Below, piece by piece: positions 41,952-54,824 of a DNA stretch of 64,000 bases. Source of the DNA: Saccharum officinarum. Lineage: Eukaryota > Streptophyta > Magnoliopsida > Poales > Poaceae. Positions within the stretch are counted from its first letter, which is position 1. Each line of letters opens with the position of its first letter. A model generated the notes under the pieces. That model searched no databases. It had not been told where the DNA came from and saw only the letters and a program-made list of their open reading frames with translations. The stretch is taken from the NCBI GenBank assembly GCA_020631735.1, contig CM036188.1, positions 10,458,214-10,522,213 on the forward strand, given 5' to 3'. A program made the position numbers and the translations under genes.

Positions 41952-44900
41952 ATGTCTGACGATAGCGACGGGCAGCGGCAATGCCGCCGGGGCGTCACCG
42001 TCGACGTCGAGCTCCACGCCGCCATGGCGCTCGCCGACATGGCCGGGGTCGGGCCGGCCGGCGAGCAGCAGCCGCCGCCGGTGCGGCACGCGCCTCCTCC
42101 ACCCCCTCCCGCTTCTACTACTCATCAGGTGAATGATTTATTACAACCGGCCGGCGTCGCCGTCGCTGCGCTTTGCTTGCTCTCATAGGAGTAACAATTA
42201 ATTCTTGATGATCGACCGACGCCTAGGAGGACGAGGAGGAGCTGGCGAGCACGCGGCTGAGCCTGGAGCTGGGGAAGGTGGGCATCCAGGCGTCCCCGTG
42301 CTCCAGCGGCTCCAGCGCCGGCGGGCACCCGCCGCACCACCAGCCATACCAGCAGCAGCAGCAGCCCGCCGCGGCGACCGGCTACGGGCCACGGCCCCGG
42401 CACGCGCTCACCGAGGTAACCTACTCGTGCTCCGCGCTCGCGATTCCGTGACCCGTCTTCACCAGCATGTGTGACACAGGCCGAGAAGGAGGCGAAGCGG
42501 CTACGGCGCGTGCTGGCCAACCGGGAGTCCGCCCGCCAGACCATCCTCCGCCGCCAGGCCATCCGGGACGAGCTCGCCAGGAAGGTCGCCGACCTCTCGT
42601 CGCAGAACGAGAACATGAAGAAGGTACTGATGCCCGCCGGCGTGAACTGACGTCTGCTACGACGTCGTCTTCACACTCTTTTGAGTTTACTACTGATATG
42701 AGCTGACGACGACACACTTGTTGGTGCAGGAGAAGGGCATGGTGATGCAGGAGTACCTGTCGCTCAAGGAGGCCAACAAGCAGCTCAAAGAACAGGCACA
42801 TCACCGCCCATCGCTTTCGTTCCTTCCCTTTCGTTAATTAATTAAAATCTCTACTACGTGATCCTGTACTTGACTCGGACAGATGACGTAGCATCACCTC
42901 TGATTATAGTACGAGTGTTATCCAACAATGATGTTGCCATTGTTAGGCAGACAGGAATCTAGGACGTTCCAAGCCTCCACTTGTTCCCCTCTAACGAGGA
43001 CACACAAGCATGACATGAGCATGACGCTGCACTGCACTTTTCTGCCCACTTCTACAAGTAAGCTGTGTTTAGTTGAGAAAATTTGGGTGAAAAGTTACTG
43101 TAGCACTTTTCGTTGTTATTTGGTAAAATTTGTCCAATCATAGATTAATTAGACTCAAAAGATTCGTTTCGAACTTTACAGACAAACTATGCAATTAGTT
43201 ATTTTTTTTACCTACATTTAATGCTTCATGTATGCGTCTAAAGATTCGATGTGACGGGTGGAAGAGGAAATATTTTGGGTATGCATGGCAAGTGAACGCG
43301 GCCGTAGTGCTGATCATAGTCACGTAAAACGGCTTCACCAGTTTTGACCTTGACCCGGATTCGTCGACCTCGACCCGAGTTTACATATTTATTTTCGATC
43401 CGAAGTATAAAAATCTCTCACGAGTAGCGTACCACGTACCGCGACTCCGTACCTTGACCCCGACCCAGAAACGTGACTACGGTACTGATGCGTACACCTA
43501 GCTCCTGCTTCTTGTACGCATGCCACGCCGACATGTCCTTCTTGTTTGGATAATGACGCCAAAGAGCCTGTTTAGTTGCCAACTTTACCAAAAAAAAGTT
43601 TGCACAGTAACTGTCACATCGAATCTTTGGACACATGCATGGAGCATTAAATGTAGATAAAAAAAATAACTAATTACACAGTTTGTCTGTAAATGTCGAG
43701 ACGAATCTTTTGAGCCTAGTTAGTCTATGATTGGATAAATTTTGTCAAATAACAACGAAAAGTGCTACAGAAACTTACCCAAACTTTTTCACCATCTAAA
43801 CAGGCCTAAAGATTTCTTCTCTGGCCTTGTTTAGATCCCAAATTTGGGATCCAAACTTTGTATAGTAAATGTCCCGTCACATTATAACAATTTTATTTTT
43901 ATTTGGTAATAATTGTCTAAATATTAATTAATTAGGCTTAAAATATTCATCTCGCAAAGTACAATAAAACTGTGTAATTAGTTTTTTATTTCATCTACAT
44001 TTAGTACTCCATATATGTGTCGACATTTTGATGTGATGGGGAATCTTTTTTTTTTTGCATAGTGGAATTTAGGGTGAATTTGGGGTGAGCCTTGTTTAGA
44101 TACACAAATTTACCCTCAAATTCTACTATGCAAAAAGAAGATTCTCCATCACATCAAAATGTCGGCACATATATGGAATACTAAATGTAGATGAAATCAA
44201 AGACTAATTACATAGTTTTGTTGTACTTTGTGAGACGAATATTTTAAGCCTAATTAATCAATATTTAGACAATTATTACCAAATAAAAACAAAATTTATA
44301 CAATGTGACGGGACATTTACTATGCAAAGTTTGGTTCCCAAATTTGAGATCTAAACAACGCCATGGATAATGCCGGCCGGCTTGCTCGGTGCAAGTGCAA
44401 TGCCGACGCTGGCTGCATGGGGATGGGATGGGATTGGATCAGTCTGAACCTAGCCGCACGTTGCCCATTTCTTCCAGTCGGTTCAGCAGCTACTCCGTGC
44501 GTGACCACGTCGGCGGTGGTGTCTCGTTGTTCGGTAGCGGGCGCGTGAGTGCGTGACCACGTCGGCGGATTCCGTCGTCTTCTCCGCGGAGTTACTACGG
44601 GTCTCGGCGTCACACTGAGACGGGCGTTCGTGCTCATTCAATTCTCTGCGCGCAGGTGGCAACGAGGACGGCCAAGAAGGCGCCGGCGGCGGTGACCGCG
44701 GCGATGCCGGCGCAGCAGCAGGCGGAATCCCTGGCGGCGGCGGCAGCAGCGGCGTCCCCGCCAGCGACGCCGCCGTGGCCGGGGTACCTGTACACCGCGG
44801 CGGCGCCGGTGCCCTACGTCTGGGGCTCCTGGCCGCCGGGCGCCGCTGCCGCCGGGTACGACCACCACGGCAGCCCGCCGGGTCCGCCGCCGCTCTGCCT

Positions 44901-45324
44901 GCAGCCCTGCGCGTGGTACTACCCGGTCGTGCAGGCGGACCCTCGCGGGTCGCCGTCGTCCGCGCCCGCGTACGCGCAGGCGCAGCCGCCGCCGGCGGCG
45001 GCGTTCCAGGACCCGCGCGGCGCCGTCGCGGTAGCGGCCGAGCCCGTGGGCAGCGGGGGCAGCCCGGCTGGCGGTGGCGGCGCGACGGCCGAGGAGGACA
45101 CGGACGACGACCCTTGCTCGCTCACGCTCGGCCTCGACGTCGTCGACAAGCGGAGCGCGCCCGTCAGCATCTTCCCCGCGGGGCCCGGCGGCGGCGCCGG
45201 CGGGGGAGCGCAGAGCGACAGGGACAAGGCGGCCACGGCGGCGGAGGCTAGGAAGCGGAGGAAGGAGCTCACCAAGCTCAAGCACATGCACGCCGCCGCC
45301 CGCCCCGGCGGCGAGCAGTGGTAG
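41952..45324 (+). CDS. bZIP transcription factor with atypical basic region and two LxLxL motifs
   Basis: Five exons, 41952-42128, 42227-42415, 42480-42623, 42730-42795 and 44656-45324, all in phase 0, give 414 residues. Exon 2 has LSLEL and a Gln/His run. Exon 3 has the basic region NRESARQTILRRQ followed by a leucine-zipper-like helix that continues in exon 4 (MVMQEYLSLKEANKQLKEQ). In the invariant N-x7-R/K pattern the Arg is Ile, so DNA contact is expected to differ from standard bZIPs. Exon 5 is rich in Ala, Pro and Gly and has SLTLGLDVV near the end. LxLxL motifs are EAR-type repression motifs in plants, so a repressor role is a reasonable inference. The fourth intron starts with GC, not GT, and holds several MITEs. 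Confidence 0.85.
43062..43303. mobile_element. MITE in bZIP intron
   Basis: It begins GCTGTGTTTAGTTGAG and ends near AGTGAACGCGGCC, imperfect inverted repeats, with the same interior family motifs. Confidence 0.65.
43564..43807. mobile_element. MITE in bZIP intron with AAA flanks
   Basis: GAGCCTGTTTAG and CTAAACAGGCCT form the ends, with AAA on each side (43561-43563 and 43808-43810), consistent with a 3-bp target duplication. Confidence 0.75.
43823..44362. mobile_element. 540-bp fold-back: two MITEs head to head in bZIP intron
   Basis: The outer ends GGCCTTGTTTAGATC and GATCTAAACAACGCC, the next segments CCAAACTTTG-TAGTAAATGTCCCGTCACATT and their complements, and the inner segments GCATAGTGGAATTTAGGGT / ACCCTCAAATTCTACTATGC all pair, so almost the whole span is one long inverted repeat centred near 44093. 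Confidence 0.8.
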
Positions 45325-48178
45325 GCGGTCGTGGCGGATGGAATGACAGGGAGGGCATGCACAGCGGCATTGGTGAAGGTGGTGACTCCATTGGTTTTCT
45401 TCTCGGCGGCGAACTAAACAGCTTCGTGATCTCTTCTTTGAATCCATTGGTTTATTTGCCTATAGTCTCCTGTTTAAAACTTCGTCAATTTTTTTTTGCA
45501 AATTTTGGTAATCTACGGGTGACCAAAGAAATTTCATATTACGCTAATATTCTACGGGTGACTAAAATTTTTGAATTTTTTGAATTTTTTTTGCTGGCAG
45601 ACGTCCTTTCAGTACATATTTGCATATTCTTTTTGCTGAATAGTTGTGTAGCTACAAATGATGCTAATATTTTGTTGAGATCTAAGCATTCTAGAAAATC
45701 ATATATACAACATGTTTAGTCTCGAAAAAATTAGGTTGTTTAATTTCACTAATTTTAGAGGTGTCCAAAAAAATTTCTAATATTAAAATAGAAAACTCTA
45801 GTCTGACTCGCCGTCGCGTCGTGTTTAGCCTTTAGCTGTTAGCTTTATTGTTGTTTTGGTGGCTATGGTTACTCCATCTTCTAATAAGACCCTGCTTCTT
45901 TATTGTACTAGTCTATCGAAATCCATCTTTTTCTAATACAATCAGCTCGGTTTATTAGAAAAAACAGAACTAACTACCCAACTGCAACCGTCTTGTACCT
46001 TCACATGTGCATTGTGATTAATCAACCACTTCACTACTCTAATCATTAACCACTTGTGTCTCCTCCGTCACATATGACACATAAAAAGTATCATTTCTTA
46101 CTTCCCGAGGAGCCAGACATTTTTATCTTTTACTAAAAATATATAGAGAATATTAACTTATGGTGTATAATTATTACTATTAGATAAATCAAAAATATAT
46201 TTTTATAATAAAGTTATTTGGAGATATAGCTATTGCTAATATTTTTTACAAAGTTAATTAAACTTAAAAAGGTTTGATCCGCATAATTTTGCAGAGGTAG
46301 TAATTGGGTGAGCAAACTTTTGAAGTGACGGACGGTAAAACATTATAGTAATTTGAAAGGACTAAATGAGGGTATCTGAGAGTGGTAAAAACTTAAAATG
46401 CCCACTTCATTGCGCCTCTAAACAAGAACTGTCACAGCTTGCTCAGGCAGATCAATTGAGGGGTTGGGTGGGCCTTAGTACAGAAGCAGTAATGACATGA
46501 ACGTGGGCTCCAGTTTGTTTGTATCAGGCGTAGCTGAGCCACCGGCCCGCAGGAGTTAGCTTGGAGAGCCCATCACACTGTAATAGGAGCCCAAAACCGC
46601 GTAGCCCCCAAGAGTTCGTGTTCCTAATAACTTATGAATTCTCCCTCTCAAAGAAAACATATGAACTTTTTTTTTCTTTGAGCATCGGCTGGTTCAGCAT
46701 CTTAGTTTTATTCATTTTAAGTTTATTATTATTACTAATTGAAAATTCACGTTAATCCACACAAGTCAGGCGTTAGAATGGAAATTAAATTCTTAAAATT
46801 CCGATAAATATTAGAAAGGTCTAGCCATCATCTCTGTGGACTCTAATCATGGGTGATAATGATACCAATTGAGTCATATTTGTTTCTTAAAACATTGCCC
46901 AGTTTTTTCATATAAGTTTCTAAATTACTACTTCTATTACTATAAATACACAAAAAAACTTGAAGTAAATATACATGTTGTTCCATGATGCAGATCAAGT
47001 ATACACACATGCATGACCAATAAATATGTAGGAGATTTATGTTTTGCTAATAGTGAATAATGTTCCATTCACAACTCTTGTACCAACAATCCATTTAAAA
47101 TTACATTAATATCCATACAAACTGTATTTTAGCCAAAACAATATGCATATCTATATATTGGTATAATCACTTTTTTTTAAAACACCACTACACATATATT
47201 TCTTTAAAGAGTAAACTCACATCTTGAGCTATGAATAAAGTTAGTGAATACCAAAAGTGGCTATGACCCTTGATTTTCGAGAGTTCTTTGAATAAACATG
47301 GATTGCTAGGCTTAAATATCAATGATCTATTCAAACTAGCACCGTTTGACCCTCCTAGATCTTACTTCAAGCTCCATTTCCAATCTTAAGTGGCATGAGG
47401 CAGGATTAAACTACTATTTATGCCATCATAGTAATTGGTAACTAGAAGTGCGGTTCAGGACATGAATCTTTTTTTTAATAAAATACAAAGGACAGAGGGG
47501 TTCGAATAAAAGGTAATAAGGACAAGACATTAACATGCGGATGTCAAACTGTAAAAGCTGCAGCAAGAAATTCAATGAAAATTTGGAAATCAAAATCTAG
47601 ATTTATGATACCACGAGACATAGGTTGCAATAGGAGCCTCTATAACTTAAACTTATTAACGTTTATCGAAGATACTTTTTCTAAAGGACGTCGAGAGAAT
47701 TACCGTGATTTTTATTATACGAGGGGAAAAAACTATATGTATATAGATCAAAAAATATATACAGAGTACTAACTAATAAGTTTTTATAACCGAACAGATA
47801 TTACAATATGGGCATTGCATTCAAAATGAAAAAAAAGAGCGCACAAAAAAAGTAATCTGATTACTTGTAAGTACAAACTTTCTAATAATTATGTAGTATC
47901 CTATAATTGTAGCTCCTGCTGATTCTAACCCATGCCGAAAACAGGCTAACTACTGTGTGCTTTCTTGTCTACTAGACTAATCTACGTATAGTAATAGCAG
48001 CAGCACAGACCTGCTAGCTAGTGAACTTCTACCTCATTTCCTTGCAGCTTATCACGTACCTGCTCTACTACATACCTTGTCAGCTACGCCATTAATCTGC
48101 TAAGCGCTTATCATCTTACATTCTCAGGAATACTAATTCATTGCAATAAGCACACGGAAGGAGATGCGACTGCCGCCG
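45325..48178. other. AT-rich intergenic region between bZIP and NAC; no gene seen
   Basis: It contains the bZIP 3' flank and the NAC 3' flank. I found no protein, RNA gene or intact repeat; the few open frames (for example 46561-46755 and 47575-47772) are AT-rich and unrecognised. Confidence 0.55.
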
Positions 48179-49251
48179 TCAATTATGGGGCCAAATGACA
48201 CGGGTCAAATCATCGACGCCGCCGAAGGCGAGATCATCCACGGGAGGGATGAGCGAGTCCCAGTCGATGGCCGTGGCGGCGTCTTCCGCTCCGTCCACGC
48301 CGCCGCCGCCTCGCGACCCCGACGACGAGCTGTCCTGAGATTTCTCCGCCGCCGCTGCCGCATGTCGTCGTCCGTTGTTGTCGGCCGCGCTGTCGTCGAC
48401 GACGACCGTGGCAAGCATCTGCTGATGGTGGTGGGTCGTCGTCGTCTCCGCCACTGCTGCCGGTGGTGGTAGTGGCTGTAGCTGTTGCTGTTGCTGTTGG
48501 TAGCCGCAGTGGACGGCGGCGACGGCGAGGCCGCCCGTTGGGTTGAGCGGCCGGCGGTCGAAGGACCTCAGCGTGCCGGTGCTGATGTACACCCGGCAGA
48601 CGCTGAACTCGTTCCGCAGCTGCATGCAGACATGGCAGATACTACTGATCACTAGCAGTTGCATCATTAATACTTGCTGTACGACACCATTAAAGTCATC
48701 ATTAAATGCAAAATATACAGTGTGGTACTACATGGACGAAACAGAAGGACGTACGGACGTACCATGATGGGCGCCCCTGCAGGCGCGTCGTCGGCGACGA
48801 CGGCCTTGTACTCGTTCATCTTCCAGCGGGTCTTGTTGCCGGTGGGCGCGCGGCCCTGGTAGAAGACCATGGTGCGCTTCTCCCCGATGACCCGGTTATT
48901 GGCGGTGGGCGAGGAGGAGTAGACGTAGGACGGCGACCCCGTGGCCTTCCAGTAGCCGGACGGCGTGGTGCGCGCGGGCCGGCCGCCGTGGAGCTCTCGC
49001 TCCGCGCGCTGGCAGAAGAAGAACCACTGCTCCGTGTCGGACACGTTCGCCGCGCCGGCCAGAGCCTGGAGCTCGGACGGGTGGTAGCCGTAGACGTCGA
49101 CGACGGGGATCAGGTGCTCGACGACGGGCCTGGCGCCGGCGAGCCGGTGACGGAGGTAGAACGTCAGCAGCTCCTCCTCCGTCGGGTAGAACCGGAATCC
49201 CGGCGCCAGCAGCGGATCACTGCTACCGCCACTACAACCACTTTCCATCAT
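48179..49251 (-). CDS. NAC domain transcription factor (NAC90-like)
   Basis: Two exons, 48763-49251 and 48179-48619, in phase 0, encode 309 residues. The chosen start is the first ATG of a pair (49251); an upstream in-frame codon is TTG. The NAC subdomains are all present: A ([19 protein letters not shown]), B ([18 protein letters not shown]), C ([12 protein letters not shown] and SGYWKATG), D ([28 protein letters not shown]) and E after the intron ([11 protein letters not shown]). The C-terminal region has Gln, His, Ala and Ser runs and an acidic end ([15 protein letters not shown]), as in an activation region. NAC proteins act in the nucleus on stress, ageing or wall genes; the target pathway cannot be read from the sequence. 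Confidence 0.92.
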
Positions 49252-49363
49252 CGCCGGCGCCGCCCCTGTCGTCAATCGTTCGCAGGCTGACGATCGATGG
49301 ATTGCTGCGAACTAAGTAGTTCCTGATGAGGAGACGGAGCGAGCACGGCTGGGAGAGAGCAAC

Positions 49364-49372
49364 ATTTATAGA
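49364..49372 (-). promoter_or_regulatory. TATA box of the NAC gene
   Basis: The minus strand reads CTATAAATG about 115 bp upstream of the ATG at 49251. Confidence 0.65.
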
Positions 49373-49961
49373 GCGGCCGGCCGAGCCATCAGTTTGGTAC
49401 CTTTTGCTTGCTAGGTAGCTCTCCAGCACGTACAAGTACGAATTCAGAGGGAAGATTGATGAAGAAAATTACAAGATGGCAGCCATGGCCGTGTTTCCGC
49501 GTTGACCTGGACCTGGACCGAGAATAAAATGGGAGAACAAAATGGCAGCCATGGCCGTGTTTCCGTGTACTAGCACTACGTCTCGCGCCTAGGCATATAT
49601 TGTTGCAACGTACGCAGCCAGATGGGTTAGGATCCGGGGTACGTATATATTCTAGACGTAACGACATACGGTCTACGATGAGTATTATTATTATTATTAT
49701 GTTCCTATATACACCGGTTAACTTATAAAATTGTTTTCTGTTATGCGGTCCACTCGTGGCCACGATAGTGTACACGGACAAAAAAAAAAGATAAAATTTG
49801 CTCCTGAACACCGAAGGCGACCTACCTTTGCCGGTGGACATTGAAAATGGAGCGATCTACTATGAATATTTTTGTTGTTGTAAAATTTGCACATAGATAT
49901 TGCGTTCAATAAAATATTCATTTCTCGCTTAGGAGGAGAGAGCACCGGACGTTAAGTTGGT
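49373..49961. other. NAC upstream region; no gene seen
   Basis: It holds a duplicated segment with ATGGCAGCCATGGCCGTGTT (about 49473 and 49542), a short ATT repeat (49684-49699), and no recognisable coding sequence. Confidence 0.5.
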
Positions 49962-52900
49962 TGTAACAGAACCGACCAAATTATAAGAGCACAAGTACAA
50001 AAACAAGCACCGAAGTGCTCAAATTTTCGAACTTGAGCCCATATAATCCCAGTAGTCAATCGAAACCACGAAGGATTTCAAACCAACTTGCTTACAACCA
50101 GGATCGCATCATTCAACATACAACATCATACGTTACATTTCACAAGTAGTTCTGAAATAAGTTTACACACACGGAGTCGCAATTATTACAAACCAAGTTT
50201 ATAAAAGTAGCGGAAGCAAACACACGCCAGTTGTTTTACTACTGCCAGTCTTGTTGATCAACATCCCACAAAAGCATCAGGAAAGTACATAAAAGATGAT
50301 CACGCCCAAGTGATCTAGTCTTCGTCACCCGCAGGGTGGAGACAATTTTTACAGAAGCCTTGGTAGAGCATATCATCTGCAACAGAAGGGAATAAACCCT
50401 GAGTACTGGAATGTACTCAGCTAGACTTACCCGTCGAAAACCAGAAATAAGATGACACCAAGGATTATGCAAGGCTTTCACAAGAGGCTAGCTGACATCA
50501 CATTTTTGCATAAAGGCATAAGTAATTGAGACTCTTATAACCTGTACTAGCAGTTATTTTTAGCATTTACCTGTCATCTATCTTAGCACCTGTACTAAAC
50601 ATGCACTTGATTATAATCAAACAATTATCATCATTATATCCAGAGCAGGTATGAATTGTGGCAGCATTGTATCATTCCCTTAACCACCGGTTCATTTAAT
50701 GAGATCTACGTTGCCGCTGCTCAAGTCAAATGCTCACTAACCGGGAGCGACGGCGATTCGAATCGAATTCCTATCCAGCTGGAGGGGTATTTCTAACACT
50801 CACCGCGCAGGCCCCTGCCAGGGTCGCACAAGCCACCTTTTCATATGATTCAGGAATCGCGGGTCCGAATGATGTCGCGACCCCAAGGGCGACACTCTGC
50901 CAGGTGATAGGGACTCTAAACCCCCTTGGTCTCACGCCAATGTCCCTAAGCACATCCTTTCTCTCCTCCAAGAAGCAACCTACCATTCGATTCCCGGCCT
51001 GAACCACATTACTCGGCTTCGCGGTCGGAACGACTTATCCGGCCAACTAAGTGTTAGACTACGTTCAACATGACTCAAGGACGTACAGCGAATCGGTCCT
51101 TAAACGACTCAGACGGGCATAGCTCCACACTCAAGACGTGAAGTGTCTTGCGGCTGTACTATCGAACTCCCGCCCGGTCTCAATTTCATTTTGAAGCATG
51201 GTTCCATCCACGATAGCCATAAAGCCACTCGTGACTCCTTCCTACATCTCGCGGATGACCGGAAATCACCCGACTTCTACCGTACTAAGCAGGGCTAAGC
51301 ATTGACACGTGCCTAAACCTAATATAGGATTAAATACGATATCTGGACAAGGACAGATATAATGCAACAAGTGTTTTCATATAACTCCTACAACTTAATG
51401 CAGTAAACAATTAAAAGTACTCAAGATTAATTTATAAATCAGTAGGTTCAGGATGCACCGGGGCTTGCCTTTCAGAAAGGTCGAAGGCCGGTGGTCAGGA
51501 CACTCAGGCAGGTCTTCTGCGAGAACTTCTCCGCCGGTTGATTCCTCTAGCTGCTCCGGCTGGTCCTGGACTTCCTCCGGAATCACAGGCTCGAATTCGA
51601 GGAGAGTTACCCCCTCCGGTACACCTATTGCATGAATGCACAATAAATATCATGGATGCATAAATGGGTGCAACATGCTCAGAATGAAATGCATTTCAGA
51701 AATAAAATACTCTATTCAAGTTACTTCATTAAAATGTGCAAATCTCTTCTCCGGTGGAGAAGTACTCACCTAAACCACCCAACCTAAGATATAGTTGTTC
51801 GTCTTCGGTTAAGGCCCTAACACCTAACAAACACAAGAGTGACATTATTTAGGTTACCACATCCAACCCAAAATATCACAGTAAGACATTCTGGACAGCA
51901 GCTACTTGTTTCTATCATAACTAGAGATTCCCAACTCCAACAGATATGATCTAAGACAATCTGGAAAGCTTAAGAAATGTACCACAAAATGTTTTCAGAC
52001 CACAACACTAAATTCCAAAGTTTACCTAGTCGAAATTCCAAAGTTCCAGAATCTTTCCTCCCCAAACAGAGAGCAGCCAATTCTGGACTGTCACTTAAAA
52101 CAGCAATAACTCCTAAACTACTAAGCCAAATGCTCCCAAATTTTGACACAAGCTAGTTTATCAAGTTTACTACAATTTTGGTATTCACAAGTTTTCCAGC
52201 AAACACTTTTATTAAGGGTCAAACCTAAAGATACTACCAGCTGTCCAGAAAAACTAGAATTACAAAGATTAAATATTTATTTATGTGGCAAACATCCCAT
52301 AAGACCAAACTAATACTACTATAAGTTCACAAAGGTCACAAAAACACGAGAAAGTAAGGTTTGCCCACCTAGAATATTTATTAAAACTCATTTCTTAATT
52401 TACTTAAGTAATTAAGTGGAATTTCAAACATATATGTAAACTGCTCCTAAAATTCTACAAAAATTACAGGAGACTCTCTGACCCAAAAAGAAGCTACTGT
52501 AAAAATTTGAACTAAATTTATTCACAGGAACTTCCTACACAAAATTCCCAAGCCAAAAAGGCTGATTTTTGTATAAATAACAAGGCATAGTAAAAAGTGT
52601 CAAACAACAGATTTCCTAATTTTCTTGGACAATCTAGGGTACCAAGACATTCTCCAAAACATTATATGAACATGACACATGTAGAAAAATTACAAAAATT
52701 CATTTAAATATTTCCTAAAATAAAAATATAGCATTATAACTTGAAAAGTACTTAAGTACTACTGTCCAAATTTTTACCAGAGCTAGAGCAAGTATAAATT
52801 AGCCTACCCACAAAATTTCATAATTTTTGGAACACTGAAACTCAAGATATGATTTAAACAAGTTTGCATGTGATTTAAAACACATTTCAAAGACCTATTT

Positions 52901-54824
52901 AAATATCCCGGAAACTAAACATCACATAACCAATTCATATTTTTCTAAAATACTACATCTCAAGTAGATCCTAACAAAATTTATCTCATAATTTTTGGGC
53001 AAGTAAAACCCTAGATCTACATTTTCCAAAACTTAACTAAAACTGTGACAAATATGAAAGGAAAACAAAAACTAAATCCAAAACCCTGTTACCGGGCTGG
53101 CCTGCAAAGCCGACGCGGCCCACATCGTGCGGTGCGGCCTGCTCCCACGCGCGGCCTGCTACGGCTCCCGCCCGCGCGCGCGTGCGACTGACCAGATGGT
53201 CCCACCGGTCAGAGAGAGAGAGAGAGGCGGAGGGGAGGAGCTGCGATCGCCGGAGCTCGCCGTCGGTGAGCCGGCCGACGAAATTGGATGGATGGGCATG
53301 ACCACGTCATCGAACTACATCGATTGGTGGCAAGAACGGGGCGGTGGAGCAACGGAAAGATGCTCGCCGTCGGGCATGGCGGCACGGTGGAGGTGCGCGG
53401 CGGTACACCGGCGACGGTGAGCCCCTACCGCCTCAACCAAGCCCGCTCCGAGTTTCCTGGGGTCACTAGAAAGCTAACTAAGGGAAAAGGGAGGGATGAG
53501 AAGGGCCGAGCCGCTCTGACCACGGTGGCCTCAAACTCCGGCGAGGTCCCGAACGCGGCCGTGGCGGCGGAAGCGAGCAATGTGGCCTCACCTTCGCTCA
53601 AACGCTCCCGGAAAGGGGTGGAGGTGGTAGAGGGAGATGCTGCGGGGTCGCTGGCGGGAGGAATTGAGCCGAGACTCAACGACGATGGCGCACGAGCGCG
53701 GGGAAGTGGCACGGCGGCAATGGCACCTCGGTGCTCCGCCCTGGCTCGGAGAGGGCGAGAGGGAAGCAGAGGCGCGAGTGAGGGACAGGGTCCGGCTTCG
53801 TGGCGTCCTTGAAGGCCCTGTGGTCTGACTGGTGGGACCACGGCCGGCGCATGGCCGCCACCGAGCCCCCACGCGTCGCCGCTGTCCTGTCTCCGGTCGG
53901 CCACGACAGGCAAACGAGACCGGTTTGATTGGATGAAGGCCGTCATTAGATGACTGACAGCACGATTTCAACGAAGAGTATCTCCTAAACCAGCTTGAGT
54001 TAGTCGAAGATGATTGCACCAATTTTGTAGAGCTACATGAGGGCTACAAGTTTGTCAATTGGAGTTTGGACTGGTTCGGCCTGGATTTGAAACCACAGAG
54101 CTCCAAAGTGGTGCACTTCGAAACTGAAACGTAGTTTCAGTCATTAAGCCGACTGAAACCCGATTTTCTAGACACTATATCTCCTAAACCATTTAGAACT
54201 AGGTGATGGTGATGTTGACAATGTTGTAGAGCTATGTGTGGACAACAACTTTGTCAATTGGCTCAAGGACTGGTTCAGCCTAGTTTGTGAGTTACAAGTT
54301 GCCAAAGTGAGGTACAGTGACACGGTTTTCAGCTTCACACTTAGCCAAAATTGCTAAGTCCCAAAACAGCCTCTAATACTGACTTGTGGGCCATTTTTGA
54401 GCATGTTCTGATCATTTTCATGAGATGGCCATATTAGAACTTTTGTTCCTTATGAAATTCTCTACAACTTTGCTTAAGGGTGCTCCTCCATGCAAGGTCT
54501 CTAAGCTGGACTTTTTAATTAGTCAAACTAGAGCATCCCAGGGCTCAATGGTGGTCAACTACACCTTGGAGGGCATTTTGGTGATTTTGGTCAACATGAA
54601 CCTTGCTCCATGAGTGACCCTAAGTATAACTAAGGTGTTGTGAGATATAATTAGCTACTCTACCCTTGAGTTACACCAACTCCCTAGTGTCACATGATAT
54701 GAGTCAAACAAAACTTCAAAACAAAATCACATTTGTTGCAACCATATGAAATAACATGAAATGATGCATGCTTATGCTCATGCAATGCAATGCAATTATG
54801 GAGCTAAACACCTGAGGTGTTACA
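49962..54824 (-). mobile_element. Apparent 4.86-kb solo LTR
   Basis: Read on the minus strand the block starts TGTAACACCTCAGGTGTTT and ends GGTTCTGTTACA, a TGTAACA/TGTTACA pair typical of grass LTRs. Flanks TTGGT (49957-49961) and GTGGT (54825-54829) match at four of five bases, as expected of an old target duplication. Inside I see no gag or pol domains, a GC-rich island (53090-53940) and two diverged copies of a segment containing TCTCCTAAACCA and TTGTAGAGCTA (about 53980 and 54178). A solo LTR left by recombination, perhaps from a large non-autonomous (LARD-like) family, explains this best. Confidence 0.6.

Larger units (their letters stand above)
42796..44655 (+). other. Last bZIP intron (1.86 kb), apparent GC-AG type, filled with MITEs
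   Basis: The reading frame needs the exon to end at 42795 (GAACAG) followed by GCACAT; no GT donor nearby keeps the zipper frame. The acceptor is TGCGCGCAG (44655). More than half of the intron is MITE sequence. Confidence 0.65.

Noticed and set aside
48706..49290. 194-residue plus-strand frame opposite the NAC gene
   Set aside because: It is the antisense shadow of the NAC first exon and its intron.
53127..53946. Genes in the GC-rich island of the solo LTR
   Set aside because: Frames on both strands have no domains, and the island lies wholly within the apparent LTR.
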